NCBI GenBank assembly: GCA_034620365.1
Contig: JAQGEQ010000380.1
Span: 3,534,001-3,598,000, forward strand
Reading direction: 5' to 3'
DNA from: Pegea sp. RAD2-039
Taxonomy: Eukaryota; Chordata; Thaliacea; Salpida; Salpidae
Length of the DNA: 64,000 bases
Shown: positions 13,491-24,500 of the stretch, one piece after another
How positions within the stretch are numbered: the stretch's first letter is position 1
How the letters are laid out: each line of letters begins with the position of its first letter
Position numbers and translations under genes: made by a program
The notes under the pieces: model-generated
Told to the model about the DNA's origin: nothing
The model's input: only the letters and a program-made list of their open reading frames with translations
The model's database searches: none

Positions 13491-16458
13491 ATGTCATCTC
13501 TCAAAAGATTAACATTTTCTTCAATATTTGAACCTCTAAGTACAAAATCTAGAGAAGAAGAACATTTAATTCTATCTGAAATAGGAGATTTACAAAGCAA
13601 ATTACACTTAAATCGTAAATAATCATAAAAATGAATAATTTATATTTTATTTACTTTTTATAAAAAAATGCTTTAAGTTAAATCTAAGCCTTGTAAAGTT
13701 AACCTAATTTTATAGAAGACCCCAAAACTTTTGACGATAAAGATGGTTTTAAGGTTGATAATGAAACTGATGGAAACACAGTATATAACTTCCATAGATT
13801 GGCAAGTCGTGCTGAGTTAAGGGATATGTTTCATTCTGTACCCCAAGAAAAACTACATCAGAAATTTAATCATATTGTACCTGAGGTGAAATTACTAATT
13901 ATTTCTGAAATTTCAAGTTAAAAGCTCAAGTGACTTGTTTTGCGAAGAAATAAAATTATTCTATCGGAGTTAACTTAACAAAAACATTAAATGATAATTT
14001 AGAATGGAACAGAACTCATTCAAGGTAAAATTTACGATCTAAAAAAGAAAAAAGACATCATCGACTATAAAAAAAACACTTTAAATTTAAAGTTGAAAAA
14101 CTTAAAGCACAAATTGATTAGTGGTAAAAAACAGTTTATGAGAGAAGTTGATCTACAGGTAGGTTACTTTTTGGGTAGATATCTCTGTATTATTTCACCC
14201 AACATTTATTTTCGTAACTTTAGAAAATTTCTCACATTCAATCAGGAATAGCGAAGTTTGGAACTAAAAAAGCGATTCTTCAAAACTTAGATTACCTTTA
14301 TAAAACTATCATTGAAAAGTTACAGGTGAAATTGTGGATCTTTGGCTTATACTAATTAGTTTTGTATTTTTTATTAGGAAGATATCAAAAATTATCCATT
14401 ACGGTTACAACACCTTGATAATGAAGTCAAGAATAATGAACAAGCTAACAAATCTTTAATTTGTAAACTAAAGAAAGCACAAATGAAAGCCAACCACAAC
14501 GAGGTACTTGCTGGTGAATTTTGAAAACGAAATCATCTAAACATCTAAAATGATAAAATTTTGAGTTAAATAAAAAATGTCACCTAATTTTAACAGAAAA
14601 TGCTACAAAATTACAAAAAGGGGTTAAAATCTACTTTAAGACAAAAAAGTGTTTGTTTTATGCATTTGAAAAACAAACAATCTGTTAAAAGTGATTTACA
14701 AGGTGAAGCAATGTCTCGTTGTTCTATAAGATCAGGTACTTCCACATTTCTTTAAATATCTGAACTACTTTTAAGTAATAAAGTTATATGACAGAAGTTA
14801 GTTTTAATAGTTTTTTGGTAGTTTAAAAAACTTTCAACTTGTTTTGATTATATCAGCTGGAAGTATTACTTCAAATTATTCTCGAAGCTTGCAAAGTAAA
14901 ATAGATTCATTAAACCCTGAAAAGCGAAATCAACAGACGTTGCTGATGCAAAGAAATATATTATCAATGTGCAAAGAAATAGCAATACTTCAAAATCAAG
15001 CAGTAAGACTGGGTCAAGTTGCTAAAGTAAAAGTGACTGATCCTGAAGTAAGTAAAGCTTTCTGGTTACAGAAAAGTTTTATTGATGTTTTCAATCTAGA
15101 TGTTTGCAAATTGGTTTGTTAAGTTCCAAATATGTCTTGATGCGACTCAAAAAAAATCAATAGAGCTTTTAAAGAATAAAAAGAAAAAAGAAAAAACGTT
15201 AAAAAATTTAAATGAAGAGTTGACGAGACTTAAACTATCTTGTTATGATAAGTAAGACGCTTTATCGCTTATTTTAAAACTATTCTTGTTAATAGAATAA
15301 AACAATAATTGATATTATTGAAAATGTAAATATTTAATGAAAGTTGAACTACTTTTTGCTTATTCAAGTTCTTAAAATATTCTATTATTAATGATTATTA
15401 ATTATGAAGGACAAACGAAAAAATACTAAATACCAGAAAAACTATGAATCTAATTAAAAAGAAAAAAAGACGACAAAAAATTGAGCTTGTTGAAAAAAGA
15501 GATCTTTATTCTTATGTTTCTCAAATTTATGAAAATTTGATTTGGAAAATATTTTCAATTAGTGGGATAAATGCGACAATTGAGAGATCTTTATTTTTTG
15601 ATAAGTTTTCTGAAGGTAATTATCACAAGTTTTAATTATTAAATGATACTTGAAGAAAAATAATTGAATCTGTGTCTTATAGATCCATTAAAACTGATTG
15701 AACTGATTAAAGAAGAGTATATTGACCGATACAGTGATTGTACTTCTATTAATGCCGTTTTAGACTCAGTGCTAAGGGGTAATCAACTTTTAAGTAACAA
15801 GCCAACAAATCAATAATACAAAAATTGTTACAGATCTTTGTAAGGTAGAAGTCTATGTTGATACGGAAGCATCTTTCGAGAAGCTGAATAGTATCAACAC
15901 AGAACTGATAATCAAAGTCGAAAATCTAAACGAGGACTTTGAAGATAAATCGAGTTTTCCAAGCATTTTCAATCTAACGATTATTAAGACTTTAATTCAT
16001 AAACATAAAAAGAAGAACTTTATGTTACATAAAGTTGATAAAAATGAAGTTATGAATTTTATTTCTAATTTAGATGATGGTGAAAAACAGCAGATAATCT
16101 GTGAAGTTTTTCTGTGTTTATTCAAAGTTAGTTACTTAAAAATTTGATTTTAAAACTGTAAAGAAAGAAAGTTTTTATTCTAACCATCATCTTAAACTTC
16201 TCACTCAGATGGAATTTATAAGAATGGATTTTACGAATATGAGAATTGTAACAAGTGTTGGTCAACTTGTCAGCCTTGAATATTTGGGTAATACTCATAA
16301 TAATACTAAAACTAATAAAAAACTTAATTATTAATTTCTAATTTTCAGAACAATGCAAGCAAATAAGTGATTCTACAACAGATGATCCCTCATATTTATC
16401 AGCAAAAGATATTAAATCAATAAGCAATAATTTGCAAGAATATGGACACAAAAAATAA
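13491..16458 (+). CDS. Coiled-coil protein, possibly axonemal
   Basis: Thirteen exons: 13491-13614, 13716-13885, 14003-14158, 14224-14325, 14378-14503, 14597-14735, 14857-15047, 15124-15251, 15410-15615, 15683-15778, 15834-16126, 16209-16287 and 16349-16458. The sum is 1,920 nt, or 639 residues, with all phases consistent. The product is hydrophilic and rich in Lys, Glu, Asn and Leu, with heptad-like coiled-coil stretches at roughly 100-290 and 320-400. There is a more globular C-terminal half and no signal peptide or membrane segment. The N-terminal part (KKAILQNLDYLYKTIIEKLQ, then DIKNYPLRLQHLDNEV) resembles ciliary CCDC / outer dynein arm docking proteins in style, but I cannot assign an orthologue. 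A likely poly(A) signal AATAAA lies at 16628-16633. Confidence 0.8.
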
Positions 16459-18306
16459 TCTACAAGATTATGAAGTTTAACATTTCGTTAAGTGACAAGA
16501 AAACTTTTTACGAATGTTAAAACTATTTGCAATCATCGATTAACTATTTTCGGTATCTCTCTTCTACTTTATGTACTATAGAAAGTTTATACAGAAAGAT
16601 TATGTGTCAATTTATTGTTATGAAAAAAATAAAAACAAGATTAATGAATTATTTGCAATGTTATTAGCCTCACAAAAGCAATTAATTTATCAAAAATCAG
16701 CTAGAATTAAATTTTAAAAAATGCCTAAATGGAAGATTAAACATTTGGAGTTTATTGAAAACGTTGTACTTAAAGAGGCCAGCAGCCACAAGTTTATAAA
16801 ATTAAAGTTTAAAATCTAATTTATACCAAATAAATGGCTTTCCAAAATCTTTTAGATAGTGCTTAATTTTACGAATTTGTTGTTGATCTAAAAATTATAA
16901 GCATTAATCATAAGTTAGCTTAAAATATTAAAATTAGCTTACATTTTATTTTAGTGTTAAATCTATAAACTGTATTATTTTTCTTGAAACAAAGAAGACT
17001 TAAAGACTTAAGCAAACAAATTAATTGTTTGAGCAGATTATAAACATTATTACTATTCTAAAGTTCATTTTACTGTAAGTATATTTAATTGTCTTTCTAC
17101 TGTTGCAACTAATCTTCAATAAGATTTTAGTATTTAATTAGACAATAAACTTCTGGTAATTGAATTTAGCAAACGTATTGTTCAAGTAACTACCGACTAA
17201 AGATTTCTGCTCCTTAATTGACGAGATAAACAGGAAATTTGGTTTTTATAAATACTTGCTTTGCCTGTACAGTTTATCAGAATTAACTTAGCTGGCAAAG
17301 TTAAGATATCTGCAAATATATTTTAATACTTATTTTAGCTTTCACGTTTGCTAAAACTTCTTTTACTGATTATTAGTGGGGGCATGTTTTTAAAAATTGT
17401 CAAAATTTTGTAATACCATTTTAAAATCTTTTATGGTTTTTGTTGGTAATCGTAAGATTACCTGTAAGTAATCATTACGAGTGTTGTTTTTGCTATTTAA
17501 AGTAAAATAGTGGTAATATTAGTGGTAAAACAGTAAGTTGAAATATCTTCGAACTGATAAATTACTAGTTTTGTTTAAACTGAAGTGGAATTATTTCGGT
17601 TTTTATATATTTGTAAAAGTAAAACTGTATTAAGTGTTAGAAAGTTTAAAAAAAATTAACCTGATTCCCCACAGTGAATCAAAATACAGTGTGATTAGCT
17701 CCTTTCATGGAATCATAGGTTTCAGATGAAATAAAGTTTATAATATATATTTAATATTATCTTTCATTCTATGTATTATATCACATTCAATTAACGACCT
17801 TAACAATTTTTTCAACTCTTAGGTTCACTTTGGTAAAAAAGGCATCAATAAATTCTTATCTATCTAAATAAAAATTTGGATATTGTTTGAAAATCATCAT
17901 GTTAGCTTCCGTATTTTTTATTTAGACATTACGTTACTAGTAGTTACTAGGGGTTACAATTTGAATAAAAGCTTTACTTTACTTAGACTAGATTTACCTT
18001 AAATAATTACAAAATTAATAATGGTAAGTCTACTTAATATCTACAGAGAAAATAAAGCTTACTTTCCAGTTATTTTAGGGTCCAGTCCTGGGGCTTAGAA
18101 TCACTGCGTTAGAGACATATTTCCTTCTATTTTAAATAAATGAATTAATTTTCTACAAAAAAAAAGCTTTATGGTTGAAAGAATATTTTAGTACAATTTT
18201 CAAAGCATTAAACTGGATTAAAAATTGAAACTAAATGCTATATGGTGTTTCTATGTTAAGAAAAAAACCAAATGTTTTTTTTGAAGCTATAAGTCTTAGA
18301 ATAAAA
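16459..18306. other. Intergenic with possible hAT transposon end
   Basis: Mostly AT-rich. At 18075-18110 the reverse complement reads CAGTGATTCTAAGCCCCAGG, then ACTGGACCC, close to the terminal inverted repeats of hAT elements. No transposase is visible. The rest holds nothing I can name. Confidence 0.35.
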
Positions 18307-18669
18307 ATGAACACAAAAGTTATTATTGTTTTGGTTGCTGTCTGCTTCGTTGCTTTGTCCCAGGGTTGCAGTCAAGGACCGTAAGTTTTAGTCATTTTAT
18401 TTCAAAGTTCTGTTAAATCATGACAATGTATTCAAAATGCATTAAATTTACAGAGTTACAAAGATTACTAATATCCACAACGGCGATTCTGTAAGTAAGC
18501 AAAGATTTTATAGACATAAATTAAAATGAAATCTTAATTTCAGTTCGATGATGCTACCTATGATCAAATTCTTGCAAAACTCTTCAACCAACTAGTCAAA
18601 CGAGTTGGAGTTGCTAACGCTAAGAAGCTTGTAGCTGATCTTACTAAAAAATATCCAGTTCAAGGATAA
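18307..18669 (+). CDS. Small secreted peptide, copy B (unknown family)
   Basis: Exons 18307-18380, 18454-18490 and 18544-18669 have the same lengths (74, 37, 126 nt) as copy A at 596-959 and give 78 residues. The signal peptide is identical to copy A. The mature part starts CSQGPVTKITNIHNGDS, whereas copy A has CHQSSVNRATAINNGDS. The basic helical tail is nearly identical (three substitutions, all amino-acid changing). Intron 2 differs from copy A at a single base, but intron 1 at about 13 of 73. The upstream region differs completely from copy A, so the two copies may be regulated differently. A donor-like AAG-GTATGT follows the stop. Function unknown. Confidence 0.85.
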
Positions 18670-18790
18670 GGTATGTTGTAAACTCAAATACTGTTTCAAG
18701 TGATAACTTGATAACTATTTACGATAAAAAAACAAACGAGTTTGGTAGACAGAAAAATTAGATTTCAAAATATTAATCATCATATTTAGT
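18307..18790. repeat. Right arm of inverted duplication (peptide gene copy B)
   Basis: Reverse-complement match to 481-959. It begins within a few bases of the ATG and extends about 120 bases past the stop. Confidence 0.9.
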
Positions 18791-20320
18791 CCTATAAAGC
18801 TAAAATATCGTTTAAAATGTTTATAGTATCGATGGAAAACTAGGCAGAAAGTTAATCAATAATCTATAAAAAAATCGTTAATTTATACAATTTATTCAGA
18901 GAAAAATTTCAACTTACTAAAAGCTTTATTTTTTAGTTTGAACTTTTCTTTCAACGTTCACGATGCTCTTGTAATCTTCCATTTCAAGACAAATTGGTTA
19001 AATTAAATTTTGAAATCGGCTTTTCCTTCTTCAATAAAACAAATTTCCAATGACTTCTGACATTTTACTAATACTTGAGATGACATTTAGGAGACTTTAG
19101 AACAGCAGTGGAGATGACTAGACCCATTAGGCAGCAAAGTTTCAGCTCATAGTCTAAGCGATTTAAAATTACTAAAGTAATAAAACAAAGCTTAATGAAA
19201 AATAGCTTTTAGGCTGAATTGGCACCTTGACTCGTGAAACTCTAAATTTATAGTAAGTTTAAAGCTGTAAAAAAGTTTTATGAATACAAGACTTAGGTTT
19301 ATTAGCAGAACCTCGAGATTCAAAAAAAAAAACTCACGTTATTTAGCTGAGTGACGTTATTAGAAGAATTAGTATATACAGAAGAGTTGTTTAGTGTCCT
19401 TAACACCAAGTAATTCACTTCTTAGGGTCTCCTAAGAAAACGTAAGCCTACTTGAACATACTAAAAGCCCTAAACATATACTAACCGTTTTAACATGCTC
19501 CAAGCTACTTTGGGATAGTAAAGTCTGACTTAAAAACAAGTGTTGGTATATAATGGAAAAAAATCCTACTCTTCAAGTTTTATATTAAATTCAAAGTATT
19601 TTCTTTGGTCCACTTAAAGATCTAGTTGCAGATCAGAAAACTATTGACTTGGACTATACTTAAAACTATTAAGTACTTTACATATTTCATCTTATTCAAA
19701 ACTTCCTTTTTATATTTCAAACGAAACAGAATAATTTTGATGAATATTTAATTATAGCTAAAAGTTGAACTTTTAAAATCGAGTTTTGAAATTTGATTTT
19801 CTGTGGAGTTTTAATTCATTTTCTTGGACCATTGAAAACTAAATCAATTAAATGGCTGTTTAAGTTACATACCTCTTAAACATGTCTTATTTTCACATTA
19901 TAATCAGTAATCAAAATTCAGCATCATTCATAAATTTGCAAAAATTTTTGATTACCAGTAGGATTGCAGGAGCCTTGTGTTGTAAGCGTGCAACTCTTTG
20001 TTACTTTCAAGATTTAATCCCAAGCTCTTAAAGATAAGAAACCCTGATTTATATAAAAACGTGCTACTTTAATAATTAATATTATTACTGAGTAGATAGT
20101 AATATTTAATTTATGCTGCTAACCTAAACTTCTTTAATCGACCTGCTTGTGATCTTATAGGAATTTAAATATTGGATTTTGCTTATAAAAAAACAACAAC
20201 TTAAATAAGACTTTATTTTTTTTTAAGAATATAGAAGTTTGTTTTCTAGAAAGCATACTTATTGTTTAAAGGGATTAGATAGAATTTTGGGGTATTTCTG
20301 AACTTTTGGATTATTATTTG
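18791..20320. other. Non-coding
   Basis: AT-rich, with patches of higher complexity (19030-19480 and 19920-20040) that contain no open frame of interest. An AATAAA near 19036 is the first plus-strand candidate signal after the peptide gene. Confidence 0.35.
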
Positions 20321-20321
20321 T

Positions 20322-20392
20322 TAGAATGTGTGTTAGCGGGAGGTGCTCTTTTCAGGCACCCTCCTTCGCATTTATTGTAATAAATAAATTAC
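20322..20392 (+). mobile_element. LINE family 2, 3' tail fragment (copy C)
   Basis: About 70 bases match the 3' ends of the copies at 56022-56096 and 62290-62360. The core GTGTGTTAGCGGGAGGTGCT is followed by an AGGCAC and a TTTATTGTAATAAATAAAT end. GGGAGGTGC and GCACCCTCC can pair as a hairpin. It is probably an extreme 5'-truncated insertion. Confidence 0.75.
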
Positions 20393-21616
20393 CAAATTGA
20401 AGTAAATATAAGTGTTATAGAAATAAAAATTAAGACTTGTTTTTCTAAATAAAGTATTTAGAGACTGTGTATTTTTCAGATTATGAATTGCTTCTGAAAA
20501 CATCTTGAAGTTTTATACTTAAGTAGTTTTGTTTGTTTCTTGCTTTTTAAATCAATCTGTATTTTTGCTAATGGATTTAATGCTCTAAATAAAAAAATGG
20601 TCTCACTATACTTTTCAATACCTAATTAACTTTTTTAATACCTAATAATATAAATTTGTTATTAAATTGCAAATATTTTTATTAATTCTTTTTTATTATC
20701 ACTTTCAAATGTTTGCTTATTATGATTAGTATCAACTTTTAATTTGTCTCATTTTTTCTGTTTAGTTTATAAACCGTTTTTTTCTTCAAAAAACTGTTTA
20801 GTAATAGCTTTTCTTAACATGAGTTATTGTGAACTGTTTTAATAAAATTTATCGAAAGTTCTATTTTATTAAAAGTTTGATCAATAAACTTGAAAAATCA
20901 TACAGTTTTAACTTTGTTATTTTAAAAACATTAAAATTTATTGGTGCACTGTAACGTAATTTTACCATATACCAATTTTATCATAAGAATATATTTTCAA
21001 AGTTTCAGATTAAATCAAAGTTTAAAAACTTTTTTGAAACTTTCCGATATCATCGTTTTTCTACAAATTAACAGTTTAAATAATTAAAATAAATCAACAC
21101 TTTTTTATGTCAAAACTAAGTTAGATGATATTAAGAAATTATCATTCAAATTTTTTCAGCTTTCAGCACAGTTTGTTAGAATGAGAAATGCAAATAAGAT
21201 AAAATAGTTTTAGTCGATAGGAAAATGTAAGAATAAAAATACATAATTGTATGTCAATGTACTCTATGTCAAAACCATTTAATTCTAGTGTTTATAAAAT
21301 ATCTAAACAATATTTATCACTACTCCTGAATGGATAGATTCTCAAAATCAAACTTCAACAAGAGTTCTAAAATATGAAAATAAAAGATGATATATCATTG
21401 ATACAAGATTCTGTACTTCTTAAACATATCAAATCGTTGAAACATTGTAAGAAAAGAAAAACATTGAAAACTTATGCTGAAGATTGAAAATAAAAAACAT
21501 TGTCCAATTATTCAATTTTTAAACCGTTCGAGCTTACCTACAAAAACTTTCACAAAGTCTAGCAAGAGGTAGCAAATTTTTAGTGGGAGAGTTAAAGATA
21601 GATATGTGAGTATTAG
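20393..21616. other. 3' flank of the FRAS1 gene
   Basis: Non-coding AT-rich sequence downstream of the FRAS1 stop codon (minus strand). I see no second gene here. Confidence 0.4.
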
Positions 21617-24500
21617 TTACACTTCAGTTCCTGATTCTTCTCCATGTAAATTATCAACAATTTCAATATTACAAGTCCGTCTCTTTCCATGTTTCTTTCC
21701 TGCAACTTCCATATCTGCATTAACATGGTTCTTTCGAGATGCTAGCAAAGGTTCTTCAGCATAATAGCTTTTTGAATAATCTTTTTCTCGATGAGTTGAT
21801 AATAAATTCTCATCTACCTTCGATTTTTTGTAATCTACTTTTGTTTTTCTAATAGCATCCATCTCTACATTTGATTTGCATATTGTCTCATCTTTTCTTG
21901 CTTTAAAACACCAGACTTTACAACCAACTACACCAGCAACAATCAAAACACCAACTATTGTTAACACAATTGCTAATGCTGGTGAATTAGTATTGTTTTC
22001 CGTATGCTCAATTTGCAACCATCTCATATTAGTTCCGTTCTTAGAGTTACCAAATCTTTCTTTACTACTTCTTTTAGATCTTGAATCTAGTTGAAAAATG
22101 GCTGATCTTCGAAAACGGGGTGTCATGCTTTCAGCCCCAATTATATATAGGACCTTTATAAAATGAAGTTGAATATACAAACAGTTTTACAATTATAATT
22201 TTACTTACTTGCATATACCACTGATGACCAGCTTCTACTTTGTATAAAGCGTCTACTTTCATCAAAAAACCATCAACGCCATTCATTTGTGACATGGCGG
22301 CAAATTGTGGCTTGTCTGAAGCAAAGTAAGCATCAAAAGGCACGTCGTGAAAATAGCTTTCTTGTCCTTGTCTATTCGAACGGTCCTGGACAAATAATTT
22401 TAAAAATTTTAATAACTTTTTGAAACAAACTTACTAATAGTAGAAATCGATGTTTTAGCTTTTTGCTTGGTTCAATGCACCCGTATTCTGGTTCACCCCC
22501 ATAAGTTGACCCAGTTGGGTCAAAATAAGGAACATAGCCATCTCGGCCAGTACAAAGATACACTTTTTCTAACTGTAACCTATAGGCACCTTTCAAATCT
22601 TGTTCAGGAGACCAAAGTACTCTACCATAAATAGTTTGTCCTGAAAGCGATAAACAATGTAACTTTGTTGGATTTACAAATTGAAATTTACCTTTAGTAA
22701 AAGCTCCTTTGTAGTCGTAGCTCACATCAGAATCTTTGTCGTTAGGATTCAACATAAAAACTTTATCGTTATTACATAATTGAAACTTGGTCTCGAGTGT
22801 ATAAACCACAGGTATAGGTCGATTGGTTTGTTGGAAAGTTATCGGTATCTTAAAGCTGAAACAAATCTTTTTAAATAAATATTTTGATAAATAAATAATC
22901 ATTTACGTTTCAGGTGCATAAGCTGTACATTGTATTGGTCTGCCGGGAACGTTTTGTTGCCATTTTTGTGTAGGACTAACTGTGCAAGGTAATAACTCCA
23001 CGTGGTATTCACCACTGTAGTCTTTTCTACTGTATGTGCTTACTGCCTCCCATATTTGATAAGGCGAGTCATATGTAGTTTCAGACCAAACATTTTTTAA
23101 AGTAAAACCGATATTCATTCCTTCAGGAGGAACCACTTTTGATTCCTACAAAGTAAATAGTTAATAAATAACAATTCAACTTTTTTTCTCACCTGCTCCG
23201 AGTAAGTTCTGTGTTTGACCACAAAAAGACCGCGAAACTTTGCTTGAGTCTTAAACTCAATAACCAATTTTCCATCATCTCTGATCATGATCCGAAGGAC
23301 TTGAATCCTTCCCGACAAGACTCCGTCAGTTTGTATTCCTTCAAATATAGAGTTTAACGAAACAACTTTTTAATCAAACTGCCAAACGAGCATTTCAAAT
23401 TTCAAAATATTTGTTACCAGTTCGCCATAAAACATTTTCGTATCTAAAGTTAACCTCCATAACCGTTTTGTGATCCAAAGATCCCCACCCTCTGGGAGCA
23501 GTTACATAGAGATATGAGACATAAAGAGGTATGGTAACAGTGACCTGAGATTCTGCAGTATCTCTCATCTAGAAAGATTACTGAAGTTAGCAAACAATCG
23601 ATTGAATAAATTATATTTACTTGATAATCTGTTGTTACTTTCCCATTGCAATGATCAATTAATTCATTCATGTGATAGTATGCATCAAATTGCCACACAC
23701 AACTCTTTAAGTTCAAATATTTATATAAATCGATTGTTTTTTGTTCACGAACAGCTGGATCGAACTGATACGGTTTGTCAAATCCTGGTCCAAACATCAA
23801 CTTTGAATAGTCAGTTGGTGATATAAATCCAAGATCTGTAAAATTTTTAATTAAATTGCATCAAATTGAAACAGTTTAAAAAATACATGATCCAAGGTTT
23901 TTCAACAATGAAGTCTTATTGTTTCCATCTTCAGAATACATGAGGTTAGAGCAGACATGTTGATGTCTATCAATTGATCTTGATAGCAAGCGTTTCAGGT
24001 TGTTTATAGGCATGGTTGAGATGAGTGGGAGCCTTCCATCTTGATGAGGAACTTTTACCTGTTCCCATTATCAATTATATAATAGAAGATAAGGACCCAG
24101 AAACTAACCGACACATGCAAGCTGTTCCCATGATCTTTATCAGCAGGTCCAATGTATTCTAAATTAGTGATACAGCTTTGTGCTTGAAATCCACGATTGG
24201 AACCCGATTCAATTGAGTTGTGACACAAACCATTTTCAGTTCCAATCCGTACCACATTACTCTTTAAAGGTGTCCCCGGAGTATTAGTTACCCAATCCAC
24301 AACCATGGCAACACATCTTATGTTGAATCTACCCACAAATGAAGCCCAACATTAATTTGAAACTGAAATGTTTCGAACACTTACCTTCGACTGAAGTAAA
24401 TTGCATCCAAGACTTTCCTATCAACGCTGGTAAAAGGTGTAGCATCAGTGATCCTCTCAAATGGAGGGATTCCGTCGATTTCATCAGTTGGCATAGCAAC
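21617..24500 (-). other. FRAS1: FRAS1 exons 66-75: C-terminal ectodomain, membrane helix, PDZ ligand
   Basis: Exons: 24385-24500, 24109-24328, 23887-24058, 23621-23835, 23418-23568, 23193-23338, 22907-23145, 22435-22855, 22209-22385 and 21617-22153. Text such as QVTVTIPLYVSYLYVTAPRG, YFHDVPFDAYFAS and WYMQVLYIIGAESMTPRFRR is typical of the FRAS1/FREM2 C-terminal region. Exon 75 encodes a hydrophobic helix (ALAIVLTIVGVLIVAGVVGC), a basic stop-transfer segment and a cytoplasmic tail ending ESGTEV. A terminal TEV is a class I PDZ ligand; mammalian FRAS1 and FREM2 bind the PDZ protein GRIP1 through their C-termini. I placed the exon 75 start at 22153 because the acceptor TATAAAG keeps phase 0 and yields QVLYIIG. 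Confidence 0.9.

Noticed and set aside
22131..22180. Extending FRAS1 exon 75 upstream to the ATG at 22180
   Set aside because: This is the intron read through. The acceptor at 22154-22155 gives the conserved QVLYIIG junction.
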